DNA from: Beta vulgaris subsp. vulgaris
Lineage: Eukaryota > Streptophyta > Magnoliopsida > Caryophyllales > Amaranthaceae
Assembly: GCF_026745355.1 (NCBI RefSeq)
Contig: NC_079209.1
Location: 1,240,001-1,304,000 of the forward strand
Direction: 5' to 3'
Length of the DNA stretch: 64,000 bases
Part shown: piece after piece, positions 24,361 to 36,871 of the stretch
Numbering within the stretch: position 1 is the stretch's first letter
How the letters are laid out: the number at the start of each line of letters is the position of its first letter
The notes under the pieces: generated by a model
Database searches by the model: none
What the model saw: only the letters and a program-made list of their open reading frames with translations
Told to the model about the DNA's origin: nothing
Translations under genes and position numbers: made by a program

Positions 24361-24368
24361 CACAGGAG

Positions 24369-27300
24369 TACTGAAACCAGTGCAGTATACAACCATTAAA
24401 ATGGTGCTGCATGAACCTAACCTGTAATCTCAAGGTGCAAAGCTGCTTATGTAGAATCAAAGCTTAGTTAAATACTTAAATAACTTGATCATAAAAATCA
24501 TACCTGAAGCAAAACTTGGGACTATTATATATGTATCGGGAGTATCCTTTCGAAGAACAAGAGTGCTACAAAAATCTTAGCAACTCAATTCTCAAGCGCT
24601 CTATTTCTATAACAATCATCTTTGAAATAATCTACAATGTAAACTCGCGTGATCGAGTTCAACAGCTTCGATGTATGCAATCATCCTCTGGATCAGTAGA
24701 CAGTCAAAGGACAACGAGCACAACGAATGTGAGATGGGGAGCTTGGCTGGTATCCAAACACGACAATCTGCACATACAATCAGTTCAAAGAAATTTACTA
24801 GGAGATGATACAGTCATCAAATGATTAAAATGTACTATAAGCACACCAGAATACAAAGTTCAGACATATAATATGCAGTGGAATCTCGGATCTCCTCTGT
24901 GCCTATACAAATACATTTTATTGTTTCTGTTTTTGAGCAAAGGGCCAAACTTATGCAATATGTCTAGGCACTAAGAAATTTAGCCAAATGTTTCGAAGCT
25001 TTGTGCCAAACAAGAATATTTCAAATAATTACTCATGTCTCATCAACTCTAATTATTTCCCAACTAAAATCAAATAAAAGAACAAATAAATATGAATTGT
25101 CATCATTCATACATTTACAATTGCTAGATCAAAGCAAAACGTAAATAAAGTTAGCAATTTATTCACCTTTATCTCTTATGCTCATAGCTTGGTTAGTACG
25201 AGGTCATCAATTAAGGGTATCATGATGATTGATGAGTATTGTAATACAGCTTCAATAATCAATACCATGTATGTATGTTCTTCATAATTTTCATTTCACT
25301 ACTTTCAACTACCTAGCAACATGGATGTAAGTAGAATGAACATCAATAAAGAAAAACACACATTTCGCAGTAAAGATGCATGAGATAATTACATGGGACA
25401 TTTTATGTAAAATCACAAACTCATTACCATTCCCTTATACCCTTGTACCAGATAAGGTATAATCTCCATCCTGAGTCCTAAGAAAGGCATCAACTTCCTT
25501 CCATCCAAGATGAAAAATATATTCTGAACAGATCATAACAACAGCACAAAATCTGTCATCATAGTCTCAATAATTTTGCAAATATATTTCTGGAGTCAAA
25601 AACAAAGTATAAGAGATGTTTAACAGCCATATCATATATGCTCCAAAATTCTCTTACCCCTCTTCAAGTTAAAGTGTCAAACCACTATTTAAAGGCATTT
25701 CATGGTAATTACACAATATGGTAATGCACCAAAATAAATATCCAGATCTTGAAAAGAAGAACAAATATTCATCGCACTTTTTCATATATGACAAAGAGTC
25801 AATTATCAAATTTTGGTCTCCAAGACATTTTAATACAAAATCAAAGAGTAACGCGCTATAAACAAACACAAAAGTCATGTATCCAGCACAAAAGTACCTT
25901 CCAGAAAATGGATATTCAAGGGCGAACGGGTTTCATTAATCATTACAGTAGGCCATGAGTAAGTTAAGAACAAAATATTACTTTTTTCTCCCTTTATATT
26001 GTGAGATGAGGTACCACGGGAACAATGAGCTAGATGATCCAGCTAAAACTCAGATCCTTTGCCCAAAAAGACCAGCTCCAGATTGAGCCACCGATCAGAT
26101 TGCCTCAATCAGTGTGTTGTGACTTTGCGAGAATTGACTTATGTCTGAACCATCTAGGAATATGGCTGTGGGATATTTGAACTCTCATCAAGCCCTACAG
26201 TAAGAAAACCTTACTACAAGAAGCTAATGTTTGCTTTTAGAGCCTAAAATGGAGCAAATTTTTACCAGATGGGGTAGTCATAATTGATAGAGAATATAAA
26301 CTACAAGATAAGCATATCTTGCATATTCTCTATCAATAATCCCTCATTTTCAGAATATCAAAGTTGTCATTCTCCTAATACAATTAAAGAATTCCTTCCA
26401 ACATTTACCTGTTTGCCTTATCTCAGTTTGTCTGTTTTGAACATTAGCTAATTACTGGCATAAGCACAAAGTTCCACAGAAGCTACGCCCCTCCCCACCC
26501 CCTTTCCTTCAAAGCCAAAAAGTAATCAGACAAAAGCAAAAAACTTGTCCATATCCTACTGTAAAGTGTGATCTGTACATATGATGCAATACATCAAAAA
26601 GCTGTCCAAAACATTAAACAGTTTCTAAACAAAGCCGTTCATCTTCTCTAACAAACTATTACAGTTATGTGGGGTTCAGGCCGACTGGTTTGAATTTTAA
26701 GCCACAAATAGAGGAAAGAAAACATGAGGCTTTATTTATAAGAAAAATTGAATCCAACAATCCCAAGATTCCCAACTATACCCACTCTTCTTTAACCAGT
26801 CCTACCTGTTGATTAACTAGGAATGATTTCAACTCTAAGAAATGCCTTCCCATTTTGGTTCACATTGACCTCTAATTTAGAAAACCGTATGACCACCACA
26901 TAGGATACCCCCATCACCATATGCACCTCACTCACCATCTCCACAAAAATACCAATCACCATGCCCAATTACATTTACCGTACATCACCGAATTCCCATC
27001 CAAAATTACTGACCACCATAATCATCAATGACAACTTCGACGAAATTCACCATTAAACCAAATAACCAATTATAATCCCTTTCATTTCTCATTCTCACAC
27101 TCTCCTACAAACTTTTTGTCATTTGAAGTACTTCTACTCTGCAGTGTCTCTTTATTTACTGCAACTTTGTTTCAAGCATTACTAGAGAAAGTGGTTCCAC
27201 AACCATTAGTGGCTTTAGCCTGATCGCAACCACATTTGAGATTGAAGACCGTGCACAAAATAGTTGCAATAGCTGAAAAGTTATTTCCATCAGAACCTTG

Positions 27301-27552
27301 ATAAAAGGAGAGAGGCAACAACTGTCCACTTCTACATAGAAGTATTTAATAAGTACAGATAGTCTAGTAAGCCATTATGATTTAGTCCATCATAATACTT
27401 ATAGCTAAAGAATTCTAAATATTCTAGAATAGATATAAACCTCACGTTATATAATATTGATCAGCAAATCAACTAGTAGGATAATGAACAAATACTATGA
27501 TAATGTAGCCAAATACGACACAGCCGGTGAATACCTGGTTGTAGTAACATAT
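24369..27552. other. downstream flank of the AHL-like gene
   Basis: No exon with a recognisable domain is seen. The plus-strand frame at 24516-24824 (102 codons) has no family features. Minus-strand acceptor-like signals near 26210 and 24770 precede stretches of non-coding sequence that could be alternative 3' UTR exons of the gene to the right. A perfect inverted repeat lies at 26283-26337. Otherwise it is plain AT-rich sequence. Confidence 0.4.
26283..26337. repeat. perfect 15-bp inverted repeat (hairpin)
   Basis: ATTGATAGAGAATAT at 26283-26297 is the exact reverse complement of 26323-26337. The 25-base loop contains a second small inverted pair, AAGATA/TATCTT. The whole could fold into a 55-nt hairpin if transcribed. 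Confidence 0.8.
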
Positions 27553-30500
27553 CTATGGTAAAACTGATGACTTCGAAGACATTAACCCCAGGATCTGACC
27601 GTGCAATGTTCCATTTGTCACCACCACACCACCTGAAGGAACTATAGTTCTACGCCCCATTTCATCAGCAGCAAGATTGATTTCACTACCTCTCCAATCT
27701 GTGACCTGGTTCATTGAGATTAGATCTGATAAGCTTACAAGGTGGCATGTGCATTCTAAAAGGTAGCAGATAACATTTTTGAGAGTTCAGACTGAAGTAA
27801 GATATGGCATATGTTACAAACTAGCGAGAATGGGTGATCCCAACCTTTCCACCAGCTTCATGCACACAAATCATGCCAACAGCATGGTCCCAAGCCTACT
27901 TGTTCATGGAGTTGAAGTGTCAAGCCACAGAAAGAAGTTAAAGGACTTTCCAACAAATTCCAAGATCTCACTGCAATAACAGCCTAAGTGAAAGACAAAG
28001 ATACAGGCCAATACCTTCATAATAGTTTGAGCCCTTGCTCGATTTATGAAAACAGATGCTCTACCTGAAGCGACCATTAAGTACTTGCATAAACTGCCCA
28101 AGAGCAAAAAGGAAACATCGTTCATTAAATGAACCAACTGAGAGAATAAGTAAATATTGTATGCAGCAGTGACAGCCAGAGCTCCCGATTTTGCCTCTTT
28201 GATAGAGTAGGATCAGAAAAGCGTGCCTGAATAAAATGACAAGGCAGCCATCAACTACTTCAAAGAAGAAGGTGTAGCTTAGGATCAAATCCTGAAAAGC
28301 TACCAACGATGAAGAACAAGTCTCAAACATTTCTCAAAATGATAGAAATGCAGAAGTAGATAAGCCCATCCAACTAACATTTACAATGCGTTACTACAGC
28401 ACGGGTACAAAAATACACGGGAAACTAGGACTCAGGAAAGGTTGTTGCACGTCTTAATATTGTTGGGGGGGGGGGGAAGACAACGATAAAAAAAATGAAC
28501 AAACTTTTGGCTCAAAGGCACAACAAACATACAGGTATTTTCATAATAATAGTCCAACAAACATGTTATCTTTAGGTTCAAACTTTCAAAGTAGATCATA
28601 GTGAATATGACTCTGACCACAAGTAACAATCACTGCAAATTAAAATTGGAGAGCTTGACGGTTAGATTTTTCGATCCCTGAACACCATATCAGGAGTCAT
28701 AATTCTCAATGCCAACTCCCCCGGTCCCCCCTCCACCCCACCCCCCAGTCAAGCACTGCCTCACGTCTTTTGCCAGTCTTTGAGTGGGATAAGGACCTCT
28801 TCATGACCGTATCCAACTAAAAGAAACCATTAAGAACCAAAAAAGCGCAAGCATCTTTGAGACTAAAGATAACTCCCTCCATCCACAGATAAATGTCCTG
28901 TATATTATTTTCATCAGTCCACAGATGAACATCTTGTCACCTTTAATAAATCTTTACACCACCCAACTCACTCATCTCATGTGATATGGGCTTTACGCTA
29001 TCAACCAAAAAATTTACATTCCCTATTATTTATTTTCATATACGTGCCCTGTGCCCTAGCCTACCATGATTTTTAATTGTGGAAGATGACCAATTATAAA
29101 AGTGATGCAATCAGGTGCAGAAATATTTGGTATACCTTCCACAGCATGCTGGGAGAAGAAGAATTTGCTTCTCCCCTACATTAGCAGCATTGGTTGTTGC
29201 ACTAAGGGAATTTGATAGGGGTATTGAATCCCACGTGTGACTCTCAGGAATGCAGAAACGAGCCTCATGAACTAATGAAGTTCCATCAACAAAGCTTCTC
29301 TCCCAAAAGCTATCCATGTTCATTAAACCACCCAGCACTTCAGGTAATTTAATTGTCCATGTCCCACAGCCCACATGGGCCGCCATAATGATCCCTTGAG
29401 AAGATTCATTCTTTTGGGATTCTTCAACATCAGTACGAGATTTGTTCAAAGAATGCTCTCTCCAGTTTGGGCAACCCATAACTCCCAGTACCATCTCCCC
29501 TTCGACTATAAGTGCCAGTCCAACCTGAAAATCACATCACAGGAAGATATATAATTAAATAAAATCATAAATAATAAACAGAAACTAGGAGGTCAAAAGA
29601 GTTGTTAATTTTGCTAATTATCAATACTGCTGCTTAGGGGGAAAGGGTAAAGGCCTTGCTTATTGTCGTCGTTGTTGTTGTTGCTGTCATTGTTTTTGTT
29701 GTTGCTTCTGTGACTAAATAGTTATTAATCCATATTTTCCCTCTTCGTTCTTTTACAGACTACTCGAACATATGCATTACGAGTGGGTATTAAATCACAG
29801 TTGTAGTAACTGCAGTTGTTGTGCATTAGACAGATGTGCTTTACTATGGTATCACATAAGTGGTACAATTGTTGACACACAATAGCAGCCTTTTATCAGG
29901 CTGTATCGGGCCTTTCGGCTATATATAGCCTTATGGATGACACACAGCAATCTTTATGATAGGAATCATGAGTTCCGAAGCTGAAACAATAATCCAAAAT
30001 TCCAAATCATCCAATATGTCATATGTCGGCCAAATTTATATAGAGTAAACATATACATTGCACTTAAGTTTAGTGTTCTAAGGAAATTGCACATTTTAAG
30101 TTATATCATCAAAGCTATTCATCAAAATGTGCTCTAATGTCTACTCTGAAAATCAAAACTTTTACAAGTTATTCTCAAATCAATATCTTTCTTCTTTCTT
30201 TGCATTGCCACATTCATCAGTCTAAATGTCTTAGAAAATGTTATTGTTTCCCAACTTGTCCCCAGTTCCTAGGAAGAGTGATCGTCCCTGCTAGATTGTT
30301 TTTCCTTGCTTTTTCACCTCAGTGAGCTCAGTCTCACCATATTTTACTTTTTGATTTATGACACAGAATTCTGTCCCCCAACAATAGCCTTTTTTTGTAG
30401 TCATTACTAGTTATGAGCAAGGCTATGTACATCTTGACCTATACATACCCTTAATAAATGAGATTCATACTGCCTTTTGTTGTCAGTAATTAAGGATTCT

Positions 30501-33500
30501 ATTTTTAAGGACAAGAAGTACGTATCAACCCCATGTAATAGGAAGGCTACGATAAATATATATCATGACCCCAATACAATCACCCAAAAGATAAAGAAAA
30601 ACCTATAGACAAAAACTAAAACCTTCAATCTAAAGAATTGTGCAAGATCTGATCTACAAAATCAAAGAATGACATCGAATGCTGAAGTGCTCCACTCCCA
30701 CTACATGTTAAACACCTGATATTACAACTCAACAAGGCTCAAATCTCTGATATCTGTCAATTCCTCTCCGTCCATCCACACTAGCAGACAACCACAAGAG
30801 TTGACAGATACAACAACTTACTGCAAATCACTTCCCTTCCTCGAGGGACTGGGAATCAACAATCAATTATCACGACATGTTTCTGTCGAGAAACCCCAAT
30901 GGTAATCTGTACTAACTGATCAAAATAAAAAAATTAGCAGGAGTGAAGAAGGGACATACCACATACAAGGCACTACCACCTTTGAGAAACCCTCGTGTCC
31001 CATCTATTGGATCTAGCACCTGCAGTGTAACATGCACATTTAATAAAGATAAGATGTCAATTCAAACTAACAATCCATAGAAAACTTCCACATGTTATCA
31101 AATAAAGACATGAAGTAAAGACACGTCGACAGAAAAAGCGAGAATTGCCGCAAAAATTTGACCTCAGAAAACAGAATCCGCGCTATAGAAGTGATTGGAA
31201 CCATGAGTATGAGGCAACCATATGAATAGCCCTAAGTTCAAGCCAAAAGTACGATATAGCGATGAAAGAACCCTATGCAACTAATTTACAGGTTATATAA
31301 AGATGCCTGGATGTCAAAAACAAACATATTTGACTTTGAGGGCAATACATAGGCATGACAGGTGGACAAGAAAGAAACAGAGAACGGAAGATAAAAGCTC
31401 ATTATCTCAATAAAGCCTAAATTCATCAGATGATCAAATTTATGTGAGAAATTACCCAGTACGTAGCCGGCTTGGCCTCAAAAGCAATGGAATTACTCCC
31501 TCCTCTGTCAATTGCTTCCAACACTTCATCATCTGTTAATTGCTCATATGAGAAGCTCGTATTATCTTTGACAATATTTACCACAGCATCAGCTAGATTA
31601 TTAGAACGCAAGAAACCGGAGTCCTCTTCAGCCACCAAAGGAATCAATGGGAATTGTTTATTCAACTCTGTCCATAAAGAATATAAATGATTAATAAAGA
31701 AAGGATATCAAAGAAATGAGATTGTTCATAGTCTTCATACTCCATGCCTATAGCTGCAAAGGTCATTTACATTCACATGATTGACCAATGAGAAAAAATG
31801 GTATATCCAGGGAGCGTTTCCTTACAAGGAACAAAGAAACTCAGAGCTGACGAAATTTAGGTTATACTTCATATGTTTCTTAATAGTTGCACGTTTGCAA
31901 CATACGAAAATGGCACATCAACCAGGGAGGAGAAAGAGTGAAACATGACCCATGTGATTTATAATAAAGTAATTCTTTCTTTGTGTATGAATTTACCAAA
32001 AAGAGAAATGTCGCAAATATTGTGAAACGTCCCAGAAGGGAGTATGTTGCAAGTAATAAAAAACAGAGAAAGTATAAGCAAGAGCATCTGACAGAAAATC
32101 AGAACATTATGCTAGCAACAGCAGGAAACCCGATTACAAAAATATTGGTCTCTGGAAGACAAGCATTCAGCAAAAATGACGTATGAGAACTCCAAATAAT
32201 AGGCAATAACCAGCTATAAGGATTCAATAGACAACGTAAATTGCATCAAATATACACACAAAAAGATGAGAAATAGGAAACAATATCGCCAGGGATATTG
32301 CAAGAAACATGTCAAGGGAGATGAACAAGGCCTCTTTGTCACAAATAACTACAGCAAATTGCACTTTCAACTGATGCTTTTAAAATCCATTTATTTAGCA
32401 TCATTCTTCACATCAAGCTTTCAATTAACATATGTGGCTCCCAAACTATCAAGTCACTCTTCATTCTTCAATCAATTTGTATCATAATTAAGCAATTAGT
32501 GTGAATGCAAAAATTTCATCCACCAACTAACTAACATCAAATGCTTTGAATTTGCATGCAATGGTGATCTGATCAGGACTCTATAATGTTTAGGAAGACA
32601 CGTCATTAGGTAGTCATTAGAGTATTAACATCAGTGACAGCCCTATCTTCTTGCTGCTGAAATAATAGGGCAGGCGCATAGATTTCATCTTTCACCTACT
32701 TAGCAAGAACTGCCATATAATCACTAGCCACTTTCCGAAATCAATAGAGCATTATAAACTTGTATTAACTTGCTTTAGTAATGTTCTCAATCTTCATTTA
32801 GAAATCCAAACTCACTTAGACACTAGAGAGTAGAGACATCACGGGGTATGGGTTCAAACTTCAAAAACTGCTGGAAAGGAAAAGACAATACATCTTGATA
32901 TCCTCATACTGGAAACTAGGAAAGACGTGGAGCTAATTATTGAGGGCCCATGGGGCGAACAAGATAAGATATAAAAGGATTAAGATCCATGACTAAAGAG
33001 GCAACCAAAATCCCATAGTAACAAGCACATGTTTAGCAAAACACTAAAAATCCTCATCCCAACTAAAGTTTATATAATCTCAATCCAGTAGGATGAAGAC
33101 TTAATTCTACGTCTCGCAGTGCAGGAAGTAGGGAAGCTTGTCAGGTACAGGCCCGATTATAGTGTTGGGCCAAGCAGGAAAATAAAATGTATAGCCAACA
33201 TAGGCAGAAGTGCAAATGCATCGCTTTTTCACTAGAAGTCTTTAGGCAACTTTGTGGATATTGTTTGCTCACTACGATTGTGTCCATAACTCCATATCCT
33301 AGATTCTAGTGATTTATTTCACTTTTGAGAGGGTGACTTATCTCATATCTAGATGTTATTAGTCTATAATATTAGTTTCCAGTCAGGATTCCAGATCTTG
33401 TAAATGCTAGAAGTATTTCCTACTTGGAGTAAGGGTAGGATCTCATCCTCTATATAAATAGTGCAAGGGACAATTGAATTTGAACACACCATGAGGGTGA

Positions 33501-35289
33501 CAGTTTAGAAAAATGCCAGAAAACTTGTTATAAGAGGGAGATTTGTAATACCAAAGGTGAGGAATTGGAGAATCATTTAGGGGTTGTGTAATTTGTGGAC
33601 CTTGAGATTTTAGATAGTGTTCATAAGATGGTTACGGCTCATGAAAATATGTTGTAATCTTTCGTCGAATACAGTTAGAATGTTTATGTATTACTTATAC
33701 AATATGAGAAATGTGTGATGGGACATGAACTATGAGTATATGATGTATTCCTAACGGTCGCCAAATTGACTAGTAATACAATGGACTTAGTAGATTTTCC
33801 CCTACTTGGGTAAGTGAGGGATTTTCCACGTGCATAATGTGTTTTTCCATATCAGATTTATGTTGTCTCACAAGGATTGTTATTTTGCATGCTTCCCCCT
33901 TGATTTCTCTCATTAATAAGCTGTATCTTTGATTCTTTGTCCAATCTTCAAATTCCAAATTCAAGACCCTTTATGATCATATAGATTGTCATAAAGTTCA
34001 ACTATTTATGCTTTAAATACCATAATCCAGAGCTGCAGACACTTCTTCTAAGTCCGAGCTACATGGTCCAACTAAATTCTCATCTTTGGTATTTCATGTA
34101 TTACTATTGATGTAAATGGTACTTCAGCACATGGGGACACAAGACAGGTCCTCATATTTAGCAAAGGGAAAGGTTCATCTATTATGCTTCATCAACCAGT
34201 ACGTAAATTAGTTTCGGTCTCTTTCTCCCTTGTCTAAACCCAAAATTATCGCACTTAAATGACAAGAGGACTAGCACATCAAGCCAACAGCTAAGGCGCA
34301 CAAAGAGATCTTCCATATCTACAGACTTAAAGTTCTGAAATATGACTAAAAGATGTCGACTAAACCACCAAAAAATTTCATTATTACTTTAAGTGATGTG
34401 GAGTATATCGTATCAAAAGCCAACTATAGCGCAAAACCACAAACGTTCCAAATTTCATGCAAGAAATCCATGTTCAATCTCTACCTAATTTATATGTATT
34501 CTTCTCCGAAAGTAATCTCAATTCTCGTCTCAAGTAAATGTAAGTATATACAAATAGCCAAAATACAGGTTACCAATTTACTTACGAATTCAACAAAACA
34601 ACATTATCCTCCTTAATTAATAAGTTAAGAGCTGAAATCGTACTAAAACTCGATACCTAAACTAATTAGAGCTTGGACACTGAAATCTGCAATTGTGACC
34701 GGACTATTATCATTCTTCTCCAAAACATTTCCATCATCAGAGAATAACGACTTCTGCACCTGCAATTCAGCAATTAACTAATAAAACCACGCTGCTATAA
34801 TTAACAGAAATATACTTGATACTCATATATTATATCAATCAAGCAATTTCACAATTTCACAATTTCACATTCATTCTCAAATAAGAGAGAAAGAGAAGAA
34901 TTACGTCTACACAAATGCGACAAGCTCGATCGACGACATTGACAGCAGCTTCTAGCTCTTTGTAATACTTAGCTTTCTGAGGCGAAAATGGCAAGTTCGA
35001 CCTCGAAATTTCACAGAATAATCATCAAATTTTAGCACAAATGATTCAAATTGAATTGCATAGAAAGAAATACATATAGAAAATCTAGCTTTTTGACGTT
35101 CGATTCTATATCTATGCAACTTTGATTGAGAAAATCGTAAAAGGAACAAAGTATATATGTATATAGATAGATAAATAGATACCTGATAGTGAAGAACTTA
35201 GAGGATCGATAATGGCGGAATTTGGAGGACGAAATAGGATTTATAGCGCTGATTCTTGAATATCGAAATGTGGAGAATTGGAGATCCAT
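27553..35289 (-). CDS. 3'(2'),5'-bisphosphate nucleotidase, organelle-type (AHL-like)
   Basis: The family hydrolyses 3'-phosphoadenosine 5'-phosphate to AMP and phosphate, removing a sulfation by-product and stress signal. Exons are 35289-35183, 35001-34905, 34759-34657, 31667-31456, 31019-30960, 29524-29136, 28093-28015, 27895-27845 and 27705-27553; all joins keep frame (416 residues). Inositol-phosphatase-family metal motifs are complete: SPVTIAD (D93), VAEED (114-118), DPIDGT (176-181) and WDHAVG (351-356). The first ~38 residues are Arg/Ser-rich with almost no acidic residues, so a mitochondrial or plastid transit peptide is likely. The pattern fits Arabidopsis AHL (At5g54390) better than SAL1. 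Introns hold a Stowaway MITE and a GTT microsatellite. Confidence 0.93.
29662..29712. repeat. GTT-type microsatellite
   Basis: An imperfect (GTT)n run (GTCGTCGTTGTTGTTGTTGC and following) lies in an intron of the AHL-like gene, between the exon at 31019-30960 and the exon at 29524-29136. Confidence 0.8.
31867..32042. mobile_element. Stowaway-like MITE in an AHL intron
   Basis: TA-flanked. The left end CTTCATATGTTTCTTAATAG is mirrored by ATTGTGAAACGTCCCAGAAG at the right. It lies in the ~3-kb intron between exons 3 and 4 of the AHL-like gene. Confidence 0.6.
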
Positions 35290-35412
35290 TGTGATAAATT
35301 ATAAAGTTAAGAAGATGGCTGATGAGTGATGGTAGTTTACAAGTGGTAACGGTCAAACTGTTAGTTAATGAGTATGGATGGAAACCTACTTGAGATTGAC
35401 CTTGATCTCGAT

Positions 35413-35592
35413 ACATTTATCTTGTAAGAGACCGTCTACTTTTAAATTAAAGGTAGGTAATAATAAGCGCAATATTAAAAACAGAATTAGTCCCAATAGT
35501 GACTAGGTTAATTTCTTTCTGTGAATAATTTAATACATTTAGTGACTAGGTCTACTTCTATATTAAAATTATACCGTCTCTTTTAATACTTG
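35413..35592. mobile_element. MULE-type MITE
   Basis: A perfect 9-bp duplication GATCTCGAT flanks it (35404-35412, 35593-35601). The body matches the copy at 13605: TTGTAAGAGACCGTCTAC at the left, AATAGTGACTAGGTTAATTT in the middle, CCGTCTCTTTTAATA at the right. It sits about 120 bp upstream of the AHL-like start codon. Confidence 0.87.
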
Positions 35593-35601
35593 GATCTCGA
35601 T

Positions 35602-36169
35602 TACAATTTACAACTAGAGGTGTTGATAAAATCTAAGTTGTAAAGGCCTTAAGGGGTATTATACTACTTAGAGCTCGACTCGAAATTCTCACCGAGTACG
35701 AGTGTGTTAAAGATGTGTGATCTTTACTTAAGAAAGTTAGTTTTAGATTTAATTAGTTTATATTTGTTACAGCTTACAATAAGTTTAACTCTAATTTTTT
35801 AGCTAAGTATTTTCATATGTGAAAATTGAACTTGAAATTACTAGTAAAAATTTGCACAATGCTGGTAAGAAGGTAAAAAAATAACAATATCTTAAGATTG
35901 ATTCGGCATCATTTTGAGTTTTTTGTTTTTGATTTTATAATTTACAAAGTCATACTTCTATTATATTAGTTGTATAATAAACTAGAATTTTATTATCCTC
36001 GTTTATCTTGTATTTATTTTGAAAACAACAAAAGGTTGAAAATTACTTTACTTGGTTTCCATATTTATGTTTTTCTTTTAAAAAAACTAAAAACAAAAAA
36101 CCAAAAACGATAACAAAGAGACTCTTAATTCTAGAAAATATAATTAGTTTTAAAAAAACTTTAAACTAA
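35602..36169. other. spacer between AHL-like promoter and a MITE
   Basis: AT-rich sequence with no gene or bounded repeat that I can identify. Confidence 0.5.
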
Positions 36170-36477
36170 CAGTTTGTTTGGTAGAAAGGATTTGGAAGGA
36201 AAAGAAAGGAGGTGGAAGTAAATTTATTACTTTCCAATGTTTGGTTTATTAAAAAAAATAAGTGAAAGGAAATGGGAGGAATTGGAAGGAAATACTCTTT
36301 AATAAAATTTACATTCCTTTCCTCCCAAAAGCGGGGAAATTCGGGAGGAAAGAGAAAATTTATACCAAACATGGGAATTTAAGGTTTTTTTTTCCTTTCT
36401 CTTCCATTCTTTTCTTTTCTCTTACCTTCCTTTCTCTTCCCTTTCTTTCCTTTACTAAAAATGAACCAAACACACTG
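36170..36477. mobile_element. Tourist-like MITE with purine/pyrimidine arms
   Basis: TAA flanks both sides (36167-36169, 36478-36480). The ends are CAGTTTGTTTGGTAGAAAGG and, reverse-complemented, CAGTGTGTTTGGTTC. The left half is GGAAGGAAA-rich and the right half TTCCTTTCC-rich, so the element is one long imperfect hairpin. The two overlapping frames inside are artefacts. Confidence 0.8.
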
Positions 36478-36871
36478 TAAGTCGAACTTTTAGATAGGAA
36501 TAAACCAAAAAAAAATAGATATCATGAAATGCCACAGCAACATCACTGAACCTAATATAACTCACTGACTTTTCTTTTTCTCCTTAGCATATTTTGCATG
36601 ATAATATTCACAAGATATCCGATGACTTGCCTCCACCGTAAATCAAAAATCATACACAATGAACTCCAGAGACCATAATACTGAAATGGAGACCTAATGA
36701 CCACAAATGCATTATCAAAGTATCCTCTAGAAATCTAATTTTGGTTTCCGCTTTTCTGAATCCTAGACACCTAATTTCTGATCCGAAATCGGCTTCAAAT
36801 AAAAGTAATCTTCAGAATCAAAAAAAATCCAGCTCCAACTGAAAAGATGCCTGTGGAAAAAGATGCTGCTC

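Noticed and set aside
24516..24824. 102-codon plus-strand frame near the AHL-like 3' side
   Set aside because: No domain or family resemblance; minus-strand 3' UTR exon is at least as likely.
36166..36480. Two frames of about 70 codons on opposite strands
   Set aside because: Both lie in the purine/pyrimidine arms of a Tourist-like MITE.
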